Origin: Pseudoalteromonas amylolytica
GTDB lineage: Bacteria > Pseudomonadota > Gammaproteobacteria > Enterobacterales > Alteromonadaceae
DNA length: 64,000 bases
NCBI RefSeq assembly: GCF_001854605.1
Contig: NZ_MKJU01000025.1
Coordinates: 372,378-436,377 of the forward strand
Direction of reading: 5' to 3'
Part shown: one piece after another, positions 7,513 to 16,109 of the stretch
Layout: each line of letters begins with the position of its first letter
Position numbering within the stretch: position 1 is the stretch's first letter
Notes under the pieces: model-generated
What the model saw: the letters and a program-made list of their open reading frames with translations, nothing else
What the model was told of the DNA's origin: nothing
Databases searched by the model: none
Position numbers and translations under genes: made by a program

Positions 7513-7839
7513 ATGTTTAAAGGTGGAATGGGTAACATGATGAAGCAAGCGCAGCAAATGCAAGAGCGCATGCAAAAAGCCCAAGAAGACATTAAAAGTT
7601 TAGAAGTAACAGGTGAAGCAGGCGCAGGCTTAGTAAAAGTGACTATGCTAGGTAGCCACAATGTACGTCGTGTTGAAATTGACGAAAGTCTAATGGAAGA
7701 TGACAAAGACATGATTGAAGACCTACTAGCCGCGGCATGTAACGATGCAGTGCGCCGCGTTGCTGAAGAGTCTGAAAAGAAAATGGCAGAAGTTACAGGC
7801 GGTATGCAATTACCACCAGGCTTCAAAATGCCGTTCTAA
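7513..7839 (+). CDS. ybaB: YbaB/EbfC family nucleoid-associated protein
   Basis: 108 residues, matching the family length (E. coli 109). N-terminal '[20 protein letters not shown]' leads into a coiled-coil arm; the central strand region has '[17 protein letters not shown]' and the end '[13 protein letters not shown]', both typical. The dimer binds DNA and compacts the nucleoid. It normally sits between dnaX and recR; here dnaX is upstream as expected, but recR lies 1.7 kb away beyond a terminator and an integrase remnant. Confidence 0.96.
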   Translation: MFKGGMGNMMKQAQQMQERMQKAQEDIKSLEVTGEAGAGLVKVTMLGSHNVRRVEIDESLMEDDKDMIEDLLAAACNDAVRRVAEESEKKMAEVTGGMQLPPGFKMPF

Positions 7840-7852
7840 TTAAGAACCCCAT

Positions 7853-7880
7853 AAAAATAGCGCTTTCAGGCGCTATTTTT
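7853..7880 (+). terminator. Intrinsic terminator after ybaB
   Basis: AAAAATAGCGC and GCGCTATTTTT arms around a short loop (TTTCAG), ending in a T run. It uncouples recR from the dnaX-ybaB transcript. Confidence 0.8.
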
Positions 7881-7926
7881 ATGATTGAAGTTTAGGGATA
7901 CCAAATAGATACCAAGAGCTACTAAT

Positions 7927-7957
7927 AAAAAAGCCCAAATTATTTAATTTGGGCTTT
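7927..7957 (-). terminator. Terminator for the integrase gene
   Basis: AAGCCCAAATTA-TTT-AATTTGGGCTT type stem. Read on the minus strand it ends in TTTTTT, just downstream of the integrase stop codon. It may work in both directions. Confidence 0.7.
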
Positions 7958-7980
7958 GTGTCTGTACTCAATATTGACTA

Positions 7981-8928
7981 TCAGAGTAATGCTAAATTGG
8001 CGGCAACTTTATTTATCTCATCACGGCCTTCATCAATCCATTTTCCATAGATGATAAGGATCATACCCCAATCAGCATGTCCCATTTGTTTGGCAAGCCA
8101 TACATGGTTAGCTTCAGCCTTTAGCATACGACTTGCGTATGTATGTCGTAGTTGATACGGAGGTCGGTGCGTTAATTTAGCTTTTTTTAACCAGTTAGCC
8201 CATTGTTTTGGAGCAGTTGTTAGTTCTGGACGCTTAAATGGTTTGTCTTCGCGGCTCAGAAAAACACGACGGCGCGTTACAGTTTTGGTTTTACCATGCT
8301 TAAGGTGTATTATTTCATCAATAGCTTGTACTGAATAAGATCGCTTCTTTTGCTCAATCAATAACTCTACCGTTGCAGGCAAGAGTTCTACTGTGCGTTT
8401 GCCTGATCTTGTCTTAGGTGTTTTCAATTTTCCTTTTCGGTCTAGATTAAACTTAATATCTATGTGGCCTGTTAAGTTACCTTCGTCAAGAAAAACATCC
8501 TCCCATGCAAGCGCTTTCATTTCGCCTGGGCGTAAGCCAGTCAAGGCTAAAAACTCAATCATCACTTTTGTTTGAGGTACATGTACAACATTCAAAAGTG
8601 CCGATAGCTCTTCTTTAGTAAAGGGCAATACATCTTCGTCAAGCTTTTCATCAGATACAAGCTTAGGCACCTTAACAAACGGATTGTATTCGATTATTGC
8701 ATCTTCCACTGCCAATTCTAGGATTCGACGCAGTGTTTGGCAGTATTCAATTACAGTTGGAACAGCTAAATTTTTAGCGGAACTTTTTCTGGCATTATTT
8801 AGTTGCTTGTGTGTTAATTCTTTGACGTCGAGGTCTACCAGTTTGTTCTTGGTTACCCATGTTTTGCAACTTTTAAACTTCGATTTAAGAGATTCGATCA
8901 GGTCGGCATAGTTTTCCTCTTCGTACAT
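7981..8928 (-). CDS. Tyrosine recombinase/integrase, 5'-truncated
   Basis: 315 residues from the first ATG. An N-terminal SAM-like core-binding region (about 1-95) is followed by the catalytic domain with the tyrosine-recombinase residues: Arg in 'TGLRPGEMKAL', 'QLRHTYAS' (H-x-x-R region), 'GHAD', and the nucleophile Tyr in 'IYGKWI'. The same frame stays open a further 57 codons upstream, to a stop at 9100-9102, without ATG, GTG or TTG. That stretch encodes the family-like 'AIKRDIANGAYRIDPKNFW', so the true N-terminus with its arm-type DNA-binding domain has been lost. It is therefore probably inactive or poorly expressed. No excisionase or cargo genes remain. It is inserted, with the DUF3024 fragment, between ybaB and recR. 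Confidence 0.8.
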   Translation of the reverse strand: MYEEENYADLIESLKSKFKSCKTWVTKNKLVDLDVKELTHKQLNNARKSSAKNLAVPTVIEYCQTLRRILELAVEDAIIEYNPFVKVPKLVSDEKLDEDVLPFTKEELSALLNVVHVPQTKVMIEFLALTGLRPGEMKALAWEDVFLDEGNLTGHIDIKFNLDRKGKLKTPKTRSGKRTVELLPATVELLIEQKKRSYSVQAIDEIIHLKHGKTKTVTRRRVFLSREDKPFKRPELTTAPKQWANWLKKAKLTHRPPYQLRHTYASRMLKAEANHVWLAKQMGHADWGMILIIYGKWIDEGRDEINKVAANLALL

Positions 8929-9109
8929 GTCGAAAATAGAACCAACGGTGAAGACTTTAACTCTTTCGGCTTTGACTGAGTTCGGGAAATGCGTGGCCCA
9001 AAAATTTTTTGGGTCAATTCGATACGCACCATTTGCGATATCACGCTTGATAGCACTTAATGTAGAAATAGCTGTCTCAAGGTTGTCTTCACACGCCGTT
9101 TATGAATAA

Positions 9110-9367
9110 TTTTTAAAAAACCTTTTTCGCATTGACAATCAGACGGTGTTTATTTTTGAGCGCCGCCCGGACTTTTTTGATAAAACCCAATACAATGAAT
9201 TTGATAACGTAAAGCTCACGTATGTTAAGTCACAAAAGGTGTGGAAGATTTACTGGCTGCGGCAAAACCTAAAATGGCATGGCTACGAGCCAGAGCCAAC
9301 GGCGAATACCATTGAACGTGCACTTGAGGTGGTTATGAACGATGAGTTTGGCTGCTTTTGGGGTTAG
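9110..9367 (+). pseudogene. DUF3024 family protein, N-terminus missing
   Basis: The frame from 9110 encodes 'FRIDNQTVFIFERRP' and then the DUF3024 core: 'VKLTYVKSQKVWKIYWLRQN', 'LKWHGYEP' and the terminal 'DEFGCFWG'. DUF3024 proteins are usually about 100-110 residues; here about 85 remain and the frame is closed by a stop at 9107-9109. The first possible start is GTG 9146 (73 residues, no clear ribosome site). The first ~25-30 residues of the family are absent, cut off at the same junction where the integrase loses its N-terminus. Function of the family is unknown. Confidence 0.65.
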
Positions 9368-9387
9368 ATCCTGACCTTTGTCAGGAT
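9368..9387. repeat. 8-bp stem hairpin, REP-like
   Basis: ATCCTGAC-CTTT-GTCAGGAT follows one base after the DUF3024 stop, with no T tract. The surrounding CCCGTCATCCTGA-type sequence resembles short intergenic repeats common in marine gammaproteobacteria. It could act as a 3' processing or stability element. Confidence 0.4.
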
Positions 9388-9522
9388 GACGGGTTTCTTT
9401 ACGGCTGTATGTTAAGGAATGATAGAGCTTGTGTACTCTCAGATATGATTGTGGTACTTTTCGGAATATTAATAAACGCATGTTAGGTGAATCCTAACAA
9501 GCCAATTAGAAAACAATATTTT

Positions 9523-10128
9523 ATGCAATTATCACCGAGTTTAACCGCGCTTATTGAAGCACTAAGATGTCTGCCTGGCATTGGCCCTAAATCAGCACAG
9601 CGCATTGCGTTTCATCTGCTTGAGAGAGACCGAGATGGCGGTACGCAACTTGGTGGGTGTTTGACTAAGGCGATGCAAGTTATTGGTCATTGTGAGTCGT
9701 GTCGAACGTTTTCTGAGTCTGCGCAATGTGATATTTGTCAGAGTGTTAAACGCCAAGATAGCCGTCTACTGTGTATTGTTGAGTCGCCAACGGACGTGCT
9801 GGCGATTGAGCAAACTGGTCAATATCAGGGGTTGTACTTTGTTTTGATGGGTCATTTGTCGCCCATTGATGGTATTGGACCAAAAGAAATTGGTTTAGAT
9901 TTGTTGGAACAAAAGCTATCGCAAGGCAATATTGATGAAGTGATCTTAGCCACCAATCCGACGGTTGAAGGGGAGGCAACGGCGCATTTTATTGGTGAGC
10001 TTTGTCATAAGTATCAGGTTGAAGCGTCCAGAATTGCGCACGGTATGCCAGTGGGTGGTGAGCTGGATCTCGTTGATGGCATGACGCTGATGCATGCATT
10101 TTCTGGCAGGCGCTCACTCGGTTCATGA
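9523..10128 (+). CDS. recR: Recombination mediator protein RecR
   Basis: 201 residues, the same as E. coli RecR. N-terminal helix-hairpin-helix '[17 protein letters not shown]', C4 zinc finger (Cys57, 60, 69, 72), Toprim domain from about 80 ('[11 protein letters not shown]', '[12 protein letters not shown]') and the C-terminal '[19 protein letters not shown]'. With RecO and RecF it loads RecA onto SSB-coated gaps. ATG 9523 was chosen over the in-frame GTG 9487 because it gives the family length; neither has a strong ribosome site. Its own promoter must lie in the scar region, because the usual dnaX-ybaB-recR operon is interrupted here. Confidence 0.96.
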   Translation: MQLSPSLTALIEALRCLPGIGPKSAQRIAFHLLERDRDGGTQLGGCLTKAMQVIGHCESCRTFSESAQCDICQSVKRQDSRLLCIVESPTDVLAIEQTGQYQGLYFVLMGHLSPIDGIGPKEIGLDLLEQKLSQGNIDEVILATNPTVEGEATAHFIGELCHKYQVEASRIAHGMPVGGELDLVDGMTLMHAFSGRRSLGS

Positions 10129-10154
10129 TGTTGGATAGAACCGAGCGGTAAGTA

Positions 10155-10268
10155 ATGACATCATTAGCACCTGCAGTGCTGCCGCAACTTATCGCTAAGC
10201 AGTTACGAGCTGCCTATGAAAACAATATCCTAGCAGCCAATGGAAATAAGCGTGAAATAGCACGCTAA
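10155..10268 (+). CDS. Possible 37-aa protein or gene fragment
   Basis: Short frame beginning MTSLAPAVLPQLIAKQLRAA and ending in a basic C-terminus, 26 bases after recR. No good ribosome site and no recognised family. It might be the remnant of a longer gene deleted together with the neighbouring scar, or chance. Listed because nothing else fills the recR-htpG gap apart from the htpG promoter. Confidence 0.2.
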   Translation: MTSLAPAVLPQLIAKQLRAAYENNILAANGNKREIAR

Positions 10269-10403
10269 ATAAAACTAACTAACGTGCTTTGACGCTAAAC
10301 ACCTCGATGAGCAAGATTACGATTTAGATGCCTTTTTGAAGTGCTAGAATGCATTACAAATTACGCAAGCGCCTACTTTTTTAATAAAAATTTATTGTCT
10401 CCC

Positions 10404-10431
10404 CTTGAAGTCAAAAAACTCCACCCCATAT
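10404..10431 (+). promoter_or_regulatory. Sigma-32 heat-shock promoter of htpG
   Basis: -35 CTTGAAG (10404-10410), 13-bp spacer, -10 CCCCATAT (10424-10431). This matches the RpoH consensus CTTGAAA-N11-16-CCCCATNT almost exactly and lies about 48 bases upstream of the htpG ATG. Confidence 0.88.
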
Positions 10432-10478
10432 CCTTTGACATATTAACACTGCATCTATTGGTTATACCGGAGAGAACA

Positions 10479-12392
10479 ATGACCGCAGCTCAAAAAGAAA
10501 CATTAGGCTTTCAAACAGAAGTCAAACAACTATTAAACCTAATGATCCATTCTTTGTACTCAAACAAAGAGATCTTTTTACGTGAACTGGTGTCAAACGC
10601 ATCTGACGCAGCAGATAAACTACGCTTTTTAGCTTTATCAAATGGTAACTTGTACGAAGGCGACGCAGAACTTCGCGTACGCGTTAGCGTAGACAAAGAC
10701 GCCAATACCATCACCATTTCTGATAATGGTATTGGTATGACACGCGATGAGGTGATCAGCTCACTGGGTACTATCGCAAAATCGGGTACCGCTGAGTTTT
10801 TCCAAAACCTGACAGGCGACCAAGCCAAAGACTCACAGCTAATCGGTCAATTTGGTGTTGGTTTCTATTCAGCATTTATTGTTGCCGATGCGGTTACCGT
10901 CGTTACCCGTAAAGCCGGTGAAAAGAGCGCCGTAGAATGGCACTCTAAAGGAGAAGGCGAGTACACGCTTGCTGAGGTTGAAAAGCAAGGCCGTGGTACG
11001 GATATCATTCTTCATCTTCGTGACGATGAGAAAGAATTCCTAGATGACTTTAGATTACGTGGCATCGTTACCAAATACTCAGATCACATTTCAATTCCTG
11101 TTGAAATGTATAAAGCGCCAGTGCCAGAGTCAGAGGGCCCTGATGGCGAGAAGATTGAAGGCAAGCCTGGCGAGTGGGAAGCGATTAACCGCGCAACTGC
11201 ACTTTGGACACGTGATAAGTCTGAAATCAGCGACGAAGAATATAAAGAGTTCTATAAGCATGTTGGTCATGATTGGGAAGAGCCTCTAACATGGGCGCAC
11301 AACAAAGTTGAAGGTAAAACTGAATACACCAGCTTATTGTACATTCCGAAAAAAGCGCCATTTGACTTATGGAATCGTGAACGTCAAAGTGGTTTAAAGC
11401 TTTACGTACAACGCGTATTCATTATGGATGACGCTGAGCAGTTTATGCCGAGCTACCTACGTTTTGTGAAAGGTCTATTAGATTCAAACGATCTACCATT
11501 GAACGTATCGCGTGAAATTTTGCAAGACAATAAGATCACCCAAGCTATTCGTAAGGGTTGTACATCACGTGTGCTAAAAATGTTAGAACGTATGGGTAAA
11601 AACAAGCCAGAAGAGTATCAAACTTTCTGGAATGAGTTTGGCCAAGTACTTAAAGAAGGTCCAGCGGAAGACTCTGCCAATAAAGAGACTGTTGCAAAAT
11701 TACTGCGCTTTAGCTCAACACATACAGATGAAAGTACTCAGAATGTGTCATTAGAGCAATACATTGAGCGTATGAAAGAAGGTCAGGACAAGATCTACTA
11801 TGTGGTAGCTGACAGCTTTGAAGCGGCGAAGAATTCTCCTCACCTCGAAATCTTCCGCAAGAAAGGCATTGAAGTGCTATTGCTTTCAGATCGAGTAGAT
11901 GAGTGGATGATGAGCCACCTGACAGAGTTTGCTGAAAAACCACTACAGTCAATTACACGTGGCGACCTAGACTTAGGTGAACTGGATGACGAAGAAACCA
12001 AAAAGGCTCAAGAAGAAAGTGAAAAAGAAGTTGAGGGCTTAATTGATCGCGTGAAAGGTGTACTTGGTGACAAGGTTAAAGAAGTACGCTTTACGCACCG
12101 CTTAACTGATTCACCAGCATGTGTTGTTGCAGACGATCATGATATGAGCTCACAAATGCAAAAACTCATGGAGTCAGTAGGGCAGGCAGTACCAGAAGCT
12201 AAACCTGTGTTCGAGCTTAACCCTGAGCATCAGCTTGTTAAACATTTAAATGTGGAACAAGACGAAGATAAATTTGCACAGTGGTCAGAAGTGTTGTTAG
12301 ATCAGGCACTACTTGCAGAGCGTGGTAGCCTAAAAGATCCAGCAGGATTCGTAACACGCTTGAACAAATTGATGCTTGAAATGAGTAAATAA
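10479..12392 (+). CDS. htpG: Chaperone HtpG (Hsp90)
   Basis: 637 residues (E. coli 624). N-terminal GHKL ATPase domain with '[17 protein letters not shown]', '[13 protein letters not shown]', 'GTIAKSGT' and '[11 protein letters not shown]'. Middle domain with '[21 protein letters not shown]' split by conserved arginines, then the C-terminal dimerisation domain. It is an ATP-dependent cytosolic chaperone. The start at 10479 has GGAGA upstream and matches the family N-terminus; an in-frame upstream ATG at 10341 would place the promoter inside the gene and is rejected. Transcribed alone from a sigma-32 promoter and closed by a strong terminator. Confidence 0.97.
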   Translation: MTAAQKETLGFQTEVKQLLNLMIHSLYSNKEIFLRELVSNASDAADKLRFLALSNGNLYEGDAELRVRVSVDKDANTITISDNGIGMTRDEVISSLGTIAKSGTAEFFQNLTGDQAKDSQLIGQFGVGFYSAFIVADAVTVVTRKAGEKSAVEWHSKGEGEYTLAEVEKQGRGTDIILHLRDDEKEFLDDFRLRGIVTKYSDHISIPVEMYKAPVPESEGPDGEKIEGKPGEWEAINRATALWTRDKSEISDEEYKEFYKHVGHDWEEPLTWAHNKVEGKTEYTSLLYIPKKAPFDLWNRERQSGLKLYVQRVFIMDDAEQFMPSYLRFVKGLLDSNDLPLNVSREILQDNKITQAIRKGCTSRVLKMLERMGKNKPEEYQTFWNEFGQVLKEGPAEDSANKETVAKLLRFSSTHTDESTQNVSLEQYIERMKEGQDKIYYVVADSFEAAKNSPHLEIFRKKGIEVLLLSDRVDEWMMSHLTEFAEKPLQSITRGDLDLGELDDEETKKAQEESEKEVEGLIDRVKGVLGDKVKEVRFTHRLTDSPACVVADDHDMSSQMQKLMESVGQAVPEAKPVFELNPEHQLVKHLNVEQDEDKFAQWSEVLLDQALLAERGSLKDPAGFVTRLNKLMLEMSK

Positions 12393-12410
12393 GCTCAAGT
12401 TCTAAATTTA

Positions 12411-12435
12411 AAAGGGCCCTTAGCGGCCCTTTTTT
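12411..12435 (+). terminator. Intrinsic terminator after htpG
   Basis: AAAGGGCC-CTTAGC-GGCCC stem-loop followed by TTTTTT. Confidence 0.85.
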
Positions 12436-12524
12436 GCATTTATATGACTATTAAGGTAGGCAATTAGTATAAGTCGCTTGAGAATCTTGGACGCATGTGA
12501 AAAAATTTAGCCAACTTCAAATAA

Positions 12525-13193
<669 letters not shown>

Positions 13194-13204
13194 TTGTAGA
13201 TTAC

Positions 13205-13236
13205 AAAAAAATGCCAGTCAGTGACTGGCATTTTTT
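13205..13236. terminator. Bidirectional terminator between adk and tpx
   Basis: AAAAAA-ATGCCAGTCA/TGACTGGCAT-TTTTTT: a 10-bp stem with A and T tracts on either side, serving both the forward adk and the reverse tpx. Confidence 0.88.
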
Positions 13237-13263
13237 ATGACTGGATATTTTACAACAGCTGTT

Positions 13264-13845
13264 TTATAGCGCTTTTAGTGCCGCTAAAGTCTGGTCGTAA
13301 TTTGGCTCGGTAGCCAAGTTTTCAACCAATTGTTTGTACACTATTTTGTGCTCCTTGTTCAGCACGAAAACAGCACGACTCAACAATCCCATATCTTTTA
13401 TATACAAACCGTAGTTTTTACCAAAGTCATGCCAAACTGAATCTGAGAGTGTTTGTATTTTGTCTATGCCTTCAGTTTGGCAAAAACGTTTTTGTGCAAA
13501 AGGCAGGTCGGCGCTGATGGTTAGCATGACTACATCACCAAATTCGCCAGCAACTTTTTCATTAAAATGTTTGGTTTGTAAACTACATATGCCGGTGTCT
13601 AAACTTGGTACCACACTAATTAAAACAGCTTTATCTTTGAAGTCTGTTAATGTAACTGGAACAAACGAACCATCAACAACCTTAAAATCAGGGGCTTGTT
13701 GGCCTACTTTTACGCCATTACCTAATAAAGTTACAGGTTTGCCATTCGCGTTAACCTTGCCATTATCTATTTGATTTTCTTTAAAATCTGTTGCAAAAAT
13801 TTGCGCTGAAAACAATGCTGTAGCCAGTATGATTGCTTTATGCAT
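13264..13845 (-). CDS. tpx: Thiol peroxidase (Tpx) with signal peptide
   Basis: 193 residues starting MHKAIILATALFSAQIFATD: a Sec signal peptide with cleavage likely after the F-A of residues 18-19, then an atypical 2-Cys peroxiredoxin. Peroxidatic Cys in 'PSLDTGICSLQT' and resolving Cys in 'KRFCQTEGI'. It reduces H2O2 and organic hydroperoxides; the signal peptide predicts a periplasmic enzyme, as in E. coli Tpx historically and many marine homologs. ATG 13845 was preferred to the TTG at 13851; AGGA sits 9 bases upstream of the ATG. Confidence 0.9.
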   Translation of the reverse strand: MHKAIILATALFSAQIFATDFKENQIDNGKVNANGKPVTLLGNGVKVGQQAPDFKVVDGSFVPVTLTDFKDKAVLISVVPSLDTGICSLQTKHFNEKVAGEFGDVVMLTISADLPFAQKRFCQTEGIDKIQTLSDSVWHDFGKNYGLYIKDMGLLSRAVFVLNKEHKIVYKQLVENLATEPNYDQTLAALKAL

Positions 13846-14065
13846 AAACAAGTCCTAAGTCAGTTATCGTAATCATGAAGAGTGTATTATACTGTTAGCT
13901 ATGAACCAAGCCTACGGTAGGAATAACGTTGTAAATCAAGGCTGATTTTATTAACATGTGCCGTAAAAATAAGCGGTATTCAAATACAGAATACCTATAA
14001 TAATAAATGCAACCACTTAATAACATCTCATTAATATTGTGGTTTGTCAATGTAAGAGAGCTTTT

Positions 14066-15070
14066 ATGTCAACATTGGTCTTAATATGTGATGACTCAAA
14101 ACTGGCGCGCAGACAGCTAGCACGCTCGTTGCCAAGTGATTGGGACATAAAAGTCGAATTTGCAGAGCATGGTATTGATTGTATTGAAAAAATTAAAAAA
14201 TACTCACCAGAAATTCTTTTCCTAGACTTGAACATGCCACAAATGGATGGCTATGGCGTTCTGCAAGCAATCAATGAACAAGGTTTAAGTGTACTCACCG
14301 TCGTGGTTTCTGGAGACATTCAGCCAAACGCACATCAGCGAGTTATTGAGCTTGGTGCAATAGACTTTATTCGCAAACCTTGTGATGCAGCTAAGCTCGT
14401 GGAGATCATAGAACATCATGGTATTCGTGACAGAGCGATTAGAGAAAGCTTGGTCCATAAACTGGGGGAGCAGCTAGAGCCCGAGATCAGAGACATATAT
14501 CAAGAGCTGACAAACGTGGCAATGGGGCAAGCGGGGGACTTGCTTGCGCGTTTATTGAATGTGTTTGTAGAGTTACCAATTCCTAATGTCAACGTGTTAG
14601 AAGTAAGCGAGTTACATATGGCACTGCAAGCCATTGATGCTAATGCCAGTACATCGGGTGTATGCCAAGGGTTTATTGGTGGTGGTGTTTCTGGTGAAGC
14701 GCTTCTTTTGTTAAACGACTCTAGTTTTAAAGAAGTCGCATCGCTTATGAACTATCAAGGTGAGCTAAACGATAAGGTAGAATTAGAGCTGTTGATGGAT
14801 ATTAGCAATATCTTGATCGGTGCTATTTTAACTGGTTTATCAAAACAACTGGATATGTCTTTTAGTCAGGGGCACCCTGTAGTTTTAGGGCAACATTGCG
14901 ATGTATCTGACTTAGTTAAGGCAAATAAGAGCCGATGGCAAAGAACGTTAGCGATAGAGATCAGTTATGGTATAGAAAACCATAATATTAACTGTGACCT
15001 GATGTTGCTGTTTACAGAAGATTCACTGAAAACCCTAAAATATAAAGTCGCCTATTTATTAGAAGATTAA
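14066..15070 (+). CDS. Response regulator with receiver and CheC-like phosphatase domain
   Basis: 334 residues. Receiver domain about 4-120 with acidic pair 'CDDSKLARRQL' (Asp9-Asp10), phosphoacceptor Asp54 in 'FLDLNMPQMDG', 'VVSGD' and 'RKPCDAAKL'. Residues about 140-334 form a CheC/CheX-like domain with two E/D-x-x-N-type motifs, 'ELTNVAMGQAGDLL' and 'LMDISNILIGAILTGL', the catalytic signature of CheY-P phosphatases. This suggests a receiver whose output is dephosphorylation of a CheY-like partner, or self-regulation. The ATG at 14066 was chosen over GTG 14039. A PAS-GGDEF gene follows after 4 bases, so the pair probably forms a c-di-GMP signalling module. Confidence 0.82.
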   Translation: MSTLVLICDDSKLARRQLARSLPSDWDIKVEFAEHGIDCIEKIKKYSPEILFLDLNMPQMDGYGVLQAINEQGLSVLTVVVSGDIQPNAHQRVIELGAIDFIRKPCDAAKLVEIIEHHGIRDRAIRESLVHKLGEQLEPEIRDIYQELTNVAMGQAGDLLARLLNVFVELPIPNVNVLEVSELHMALQAIDANASTSGVCQGFIGGGVSGEALLLLNDSSFKEVASLMNYQGELNDKVELELLMDISNILIGAILTGLSKQLDMSFSQGHPVVLGQHCDVSDLVKANKSRWQRTLAIEISYGIENHNINCDLMLLFTEDSLKTLKYKVAYLLED

Positions 15071-15074
15071 AACT

Positions 15075-16073
15075 ATGCCTGCTGCTGATTTTGAAATGAA
15101 TGAAATACACTGGTTAATGGATATGTTCAATACCGTTGACATTGGCCTAGTGGTGCTAGACAGAGAGTATAGAGTATGTGTTTGGAATGGTTTTATGGAA
15201 AACCATTCAGGGCTATTGCCCAGTGCAGTAAAAGATAAAGATATTTTTGATATTTTTCCAAGTATTGATGAAAAATGGTTTCGCTCTAAAGCTGAGTCGG
15301 TCTTTGTTCTGAAGAATCGCTCATTCACTATCTGGGAGCAGCAGCCTTATATCTTCCGTTTTAAAAACTATCGCCCAATTACTGGGAAAGCGGATTACAT
15401 GTATCAAAACTCTACCATTATTCCATTATCAATGGTGACGGGCGAAGTAGGGCACATATGCATCATTATTTATGATGTCACCGATGAGGCGATGAACAAG
15501 ATTGAGCTTGAAAAGGCTAACCATGAACTGGAGCGTATTAGTCGAACCGACAGTTTGACACAGCTGGCCAACCGAGGTTATTGGGAAGCTGGATTACGTA
15601 ATGAGTTTCTACGACTAAAGCGTAGTAATGGTTGTAGCTCATTATTGATGTTTGATATTGACCATTTTAAAACGGTAAATGATGAATATGGTCACAGTGG
15701 TGGTGATGAGGCGATAAGGCATATCTCTGATCTATTAAAGAAAACGTTACGTGAAACGGATACCGCGGGCAGATATGGTGGTGAAGAGTTCGCAGTAACT
15801 TTGGTGGATACGGATGCCGAGGGGGCTAAAGTATTTGCAGAGCGCTTGCGAAATTTAATAGAAAAGTCATCCATTTTTTATGACGAACAGCAAATAAAGA
15901 TCACGGTGAGCGTGGGCTTTGCCACTTATAGCCCAAAATTTAATAAGCATGAACAATGGATTGAAGCCGCTGACATGGCTTTATATCACTCAAAAGAGTC
16001 TGGTCGAAACCAAGTTACTCAATATACGCCAGAGTTGAAAAAAGACACCAGTAAGGCGAGTAAAGCAAATTAA
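15075..16073 (+). CDS. PAS-GGDEF diguanylate cyclase
   Basis: 332 residues. PAS domain about 10-135 ('DIGLVVLDREYRVCVWN'), a short coiled-coil linker (140-157), and a GGDEF domain about 158-320. The active-site motif is intact, GGEEF 235-239, and the inhibitory I-site RETD (226-229) lies five residues before it, so the enzyme should make c-di-GMP and show product inhibition. No transmembrane segment is visible, so it is cytosolic. It sits 4 bases after the receiver-CheC gene and is probably controlled by that partner. A strong hairpin includes its stop codon. Confidence 0.92.
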   Translation: MPAADFEMNEIHWLMDMFNTVDIGLVVLDREYRVCVWNGFMENHSGLLPSAVKDKDIFDIFPSIDEKWFRSKAESVFVLKNRSFTIWEQQPYIFRFKNYRPITGKADYMYQNSTIIPLSMVTGEVGHICIIIYDVTDEAMNKIELEKANHELERISRTDSLTQLANRGYWEAGLRNEFLRLKRSNGCSSLLMFDIDHFKTVNDEYGHSGGDEAIRHISDLLKKTLRETDTAGRYGGEEFAVTLVDTDAEGAKVFAERLRNLIEKSSIFYDEQQIKITVSVGFATYSPKFNKHEQWIEAADMALYHSKESGRNQVTQYTPELKKDTSKASKAN

Positions 16074-16099
16074 GTAACACAAGCTCGCTTGTGTTACTT
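16072..16099. terminator. Hairpin between the GGDEF gene and spoVR
   Basis: 13-bp perfect arms AAGTAACACAAGC and GCTTGTGTTACTT separated by two bases. The left arm includes part of the GGDEF stop codon. There is no T tract. Placed between convergent genes, it probably acts as a bidirectional terminator or 3' stabiliser. Confidence 0.6.
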
Positions 16100-16109
16100 A
16101 AATAAGTGA

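Noticed and set aside
8927..9109. 60-residue forward frame over the integrase 5' region
   Set aside because: The reverse frame here encodes conserved integrase sequence, so the forward frame is a shadow.
10341..10478. N-terminal extension of HtpG from an upstream ATG
   Set aside because: The extension covers the sigma-32 promoter and is not family-like. The ATG at 10479 has a proper ribosome site.
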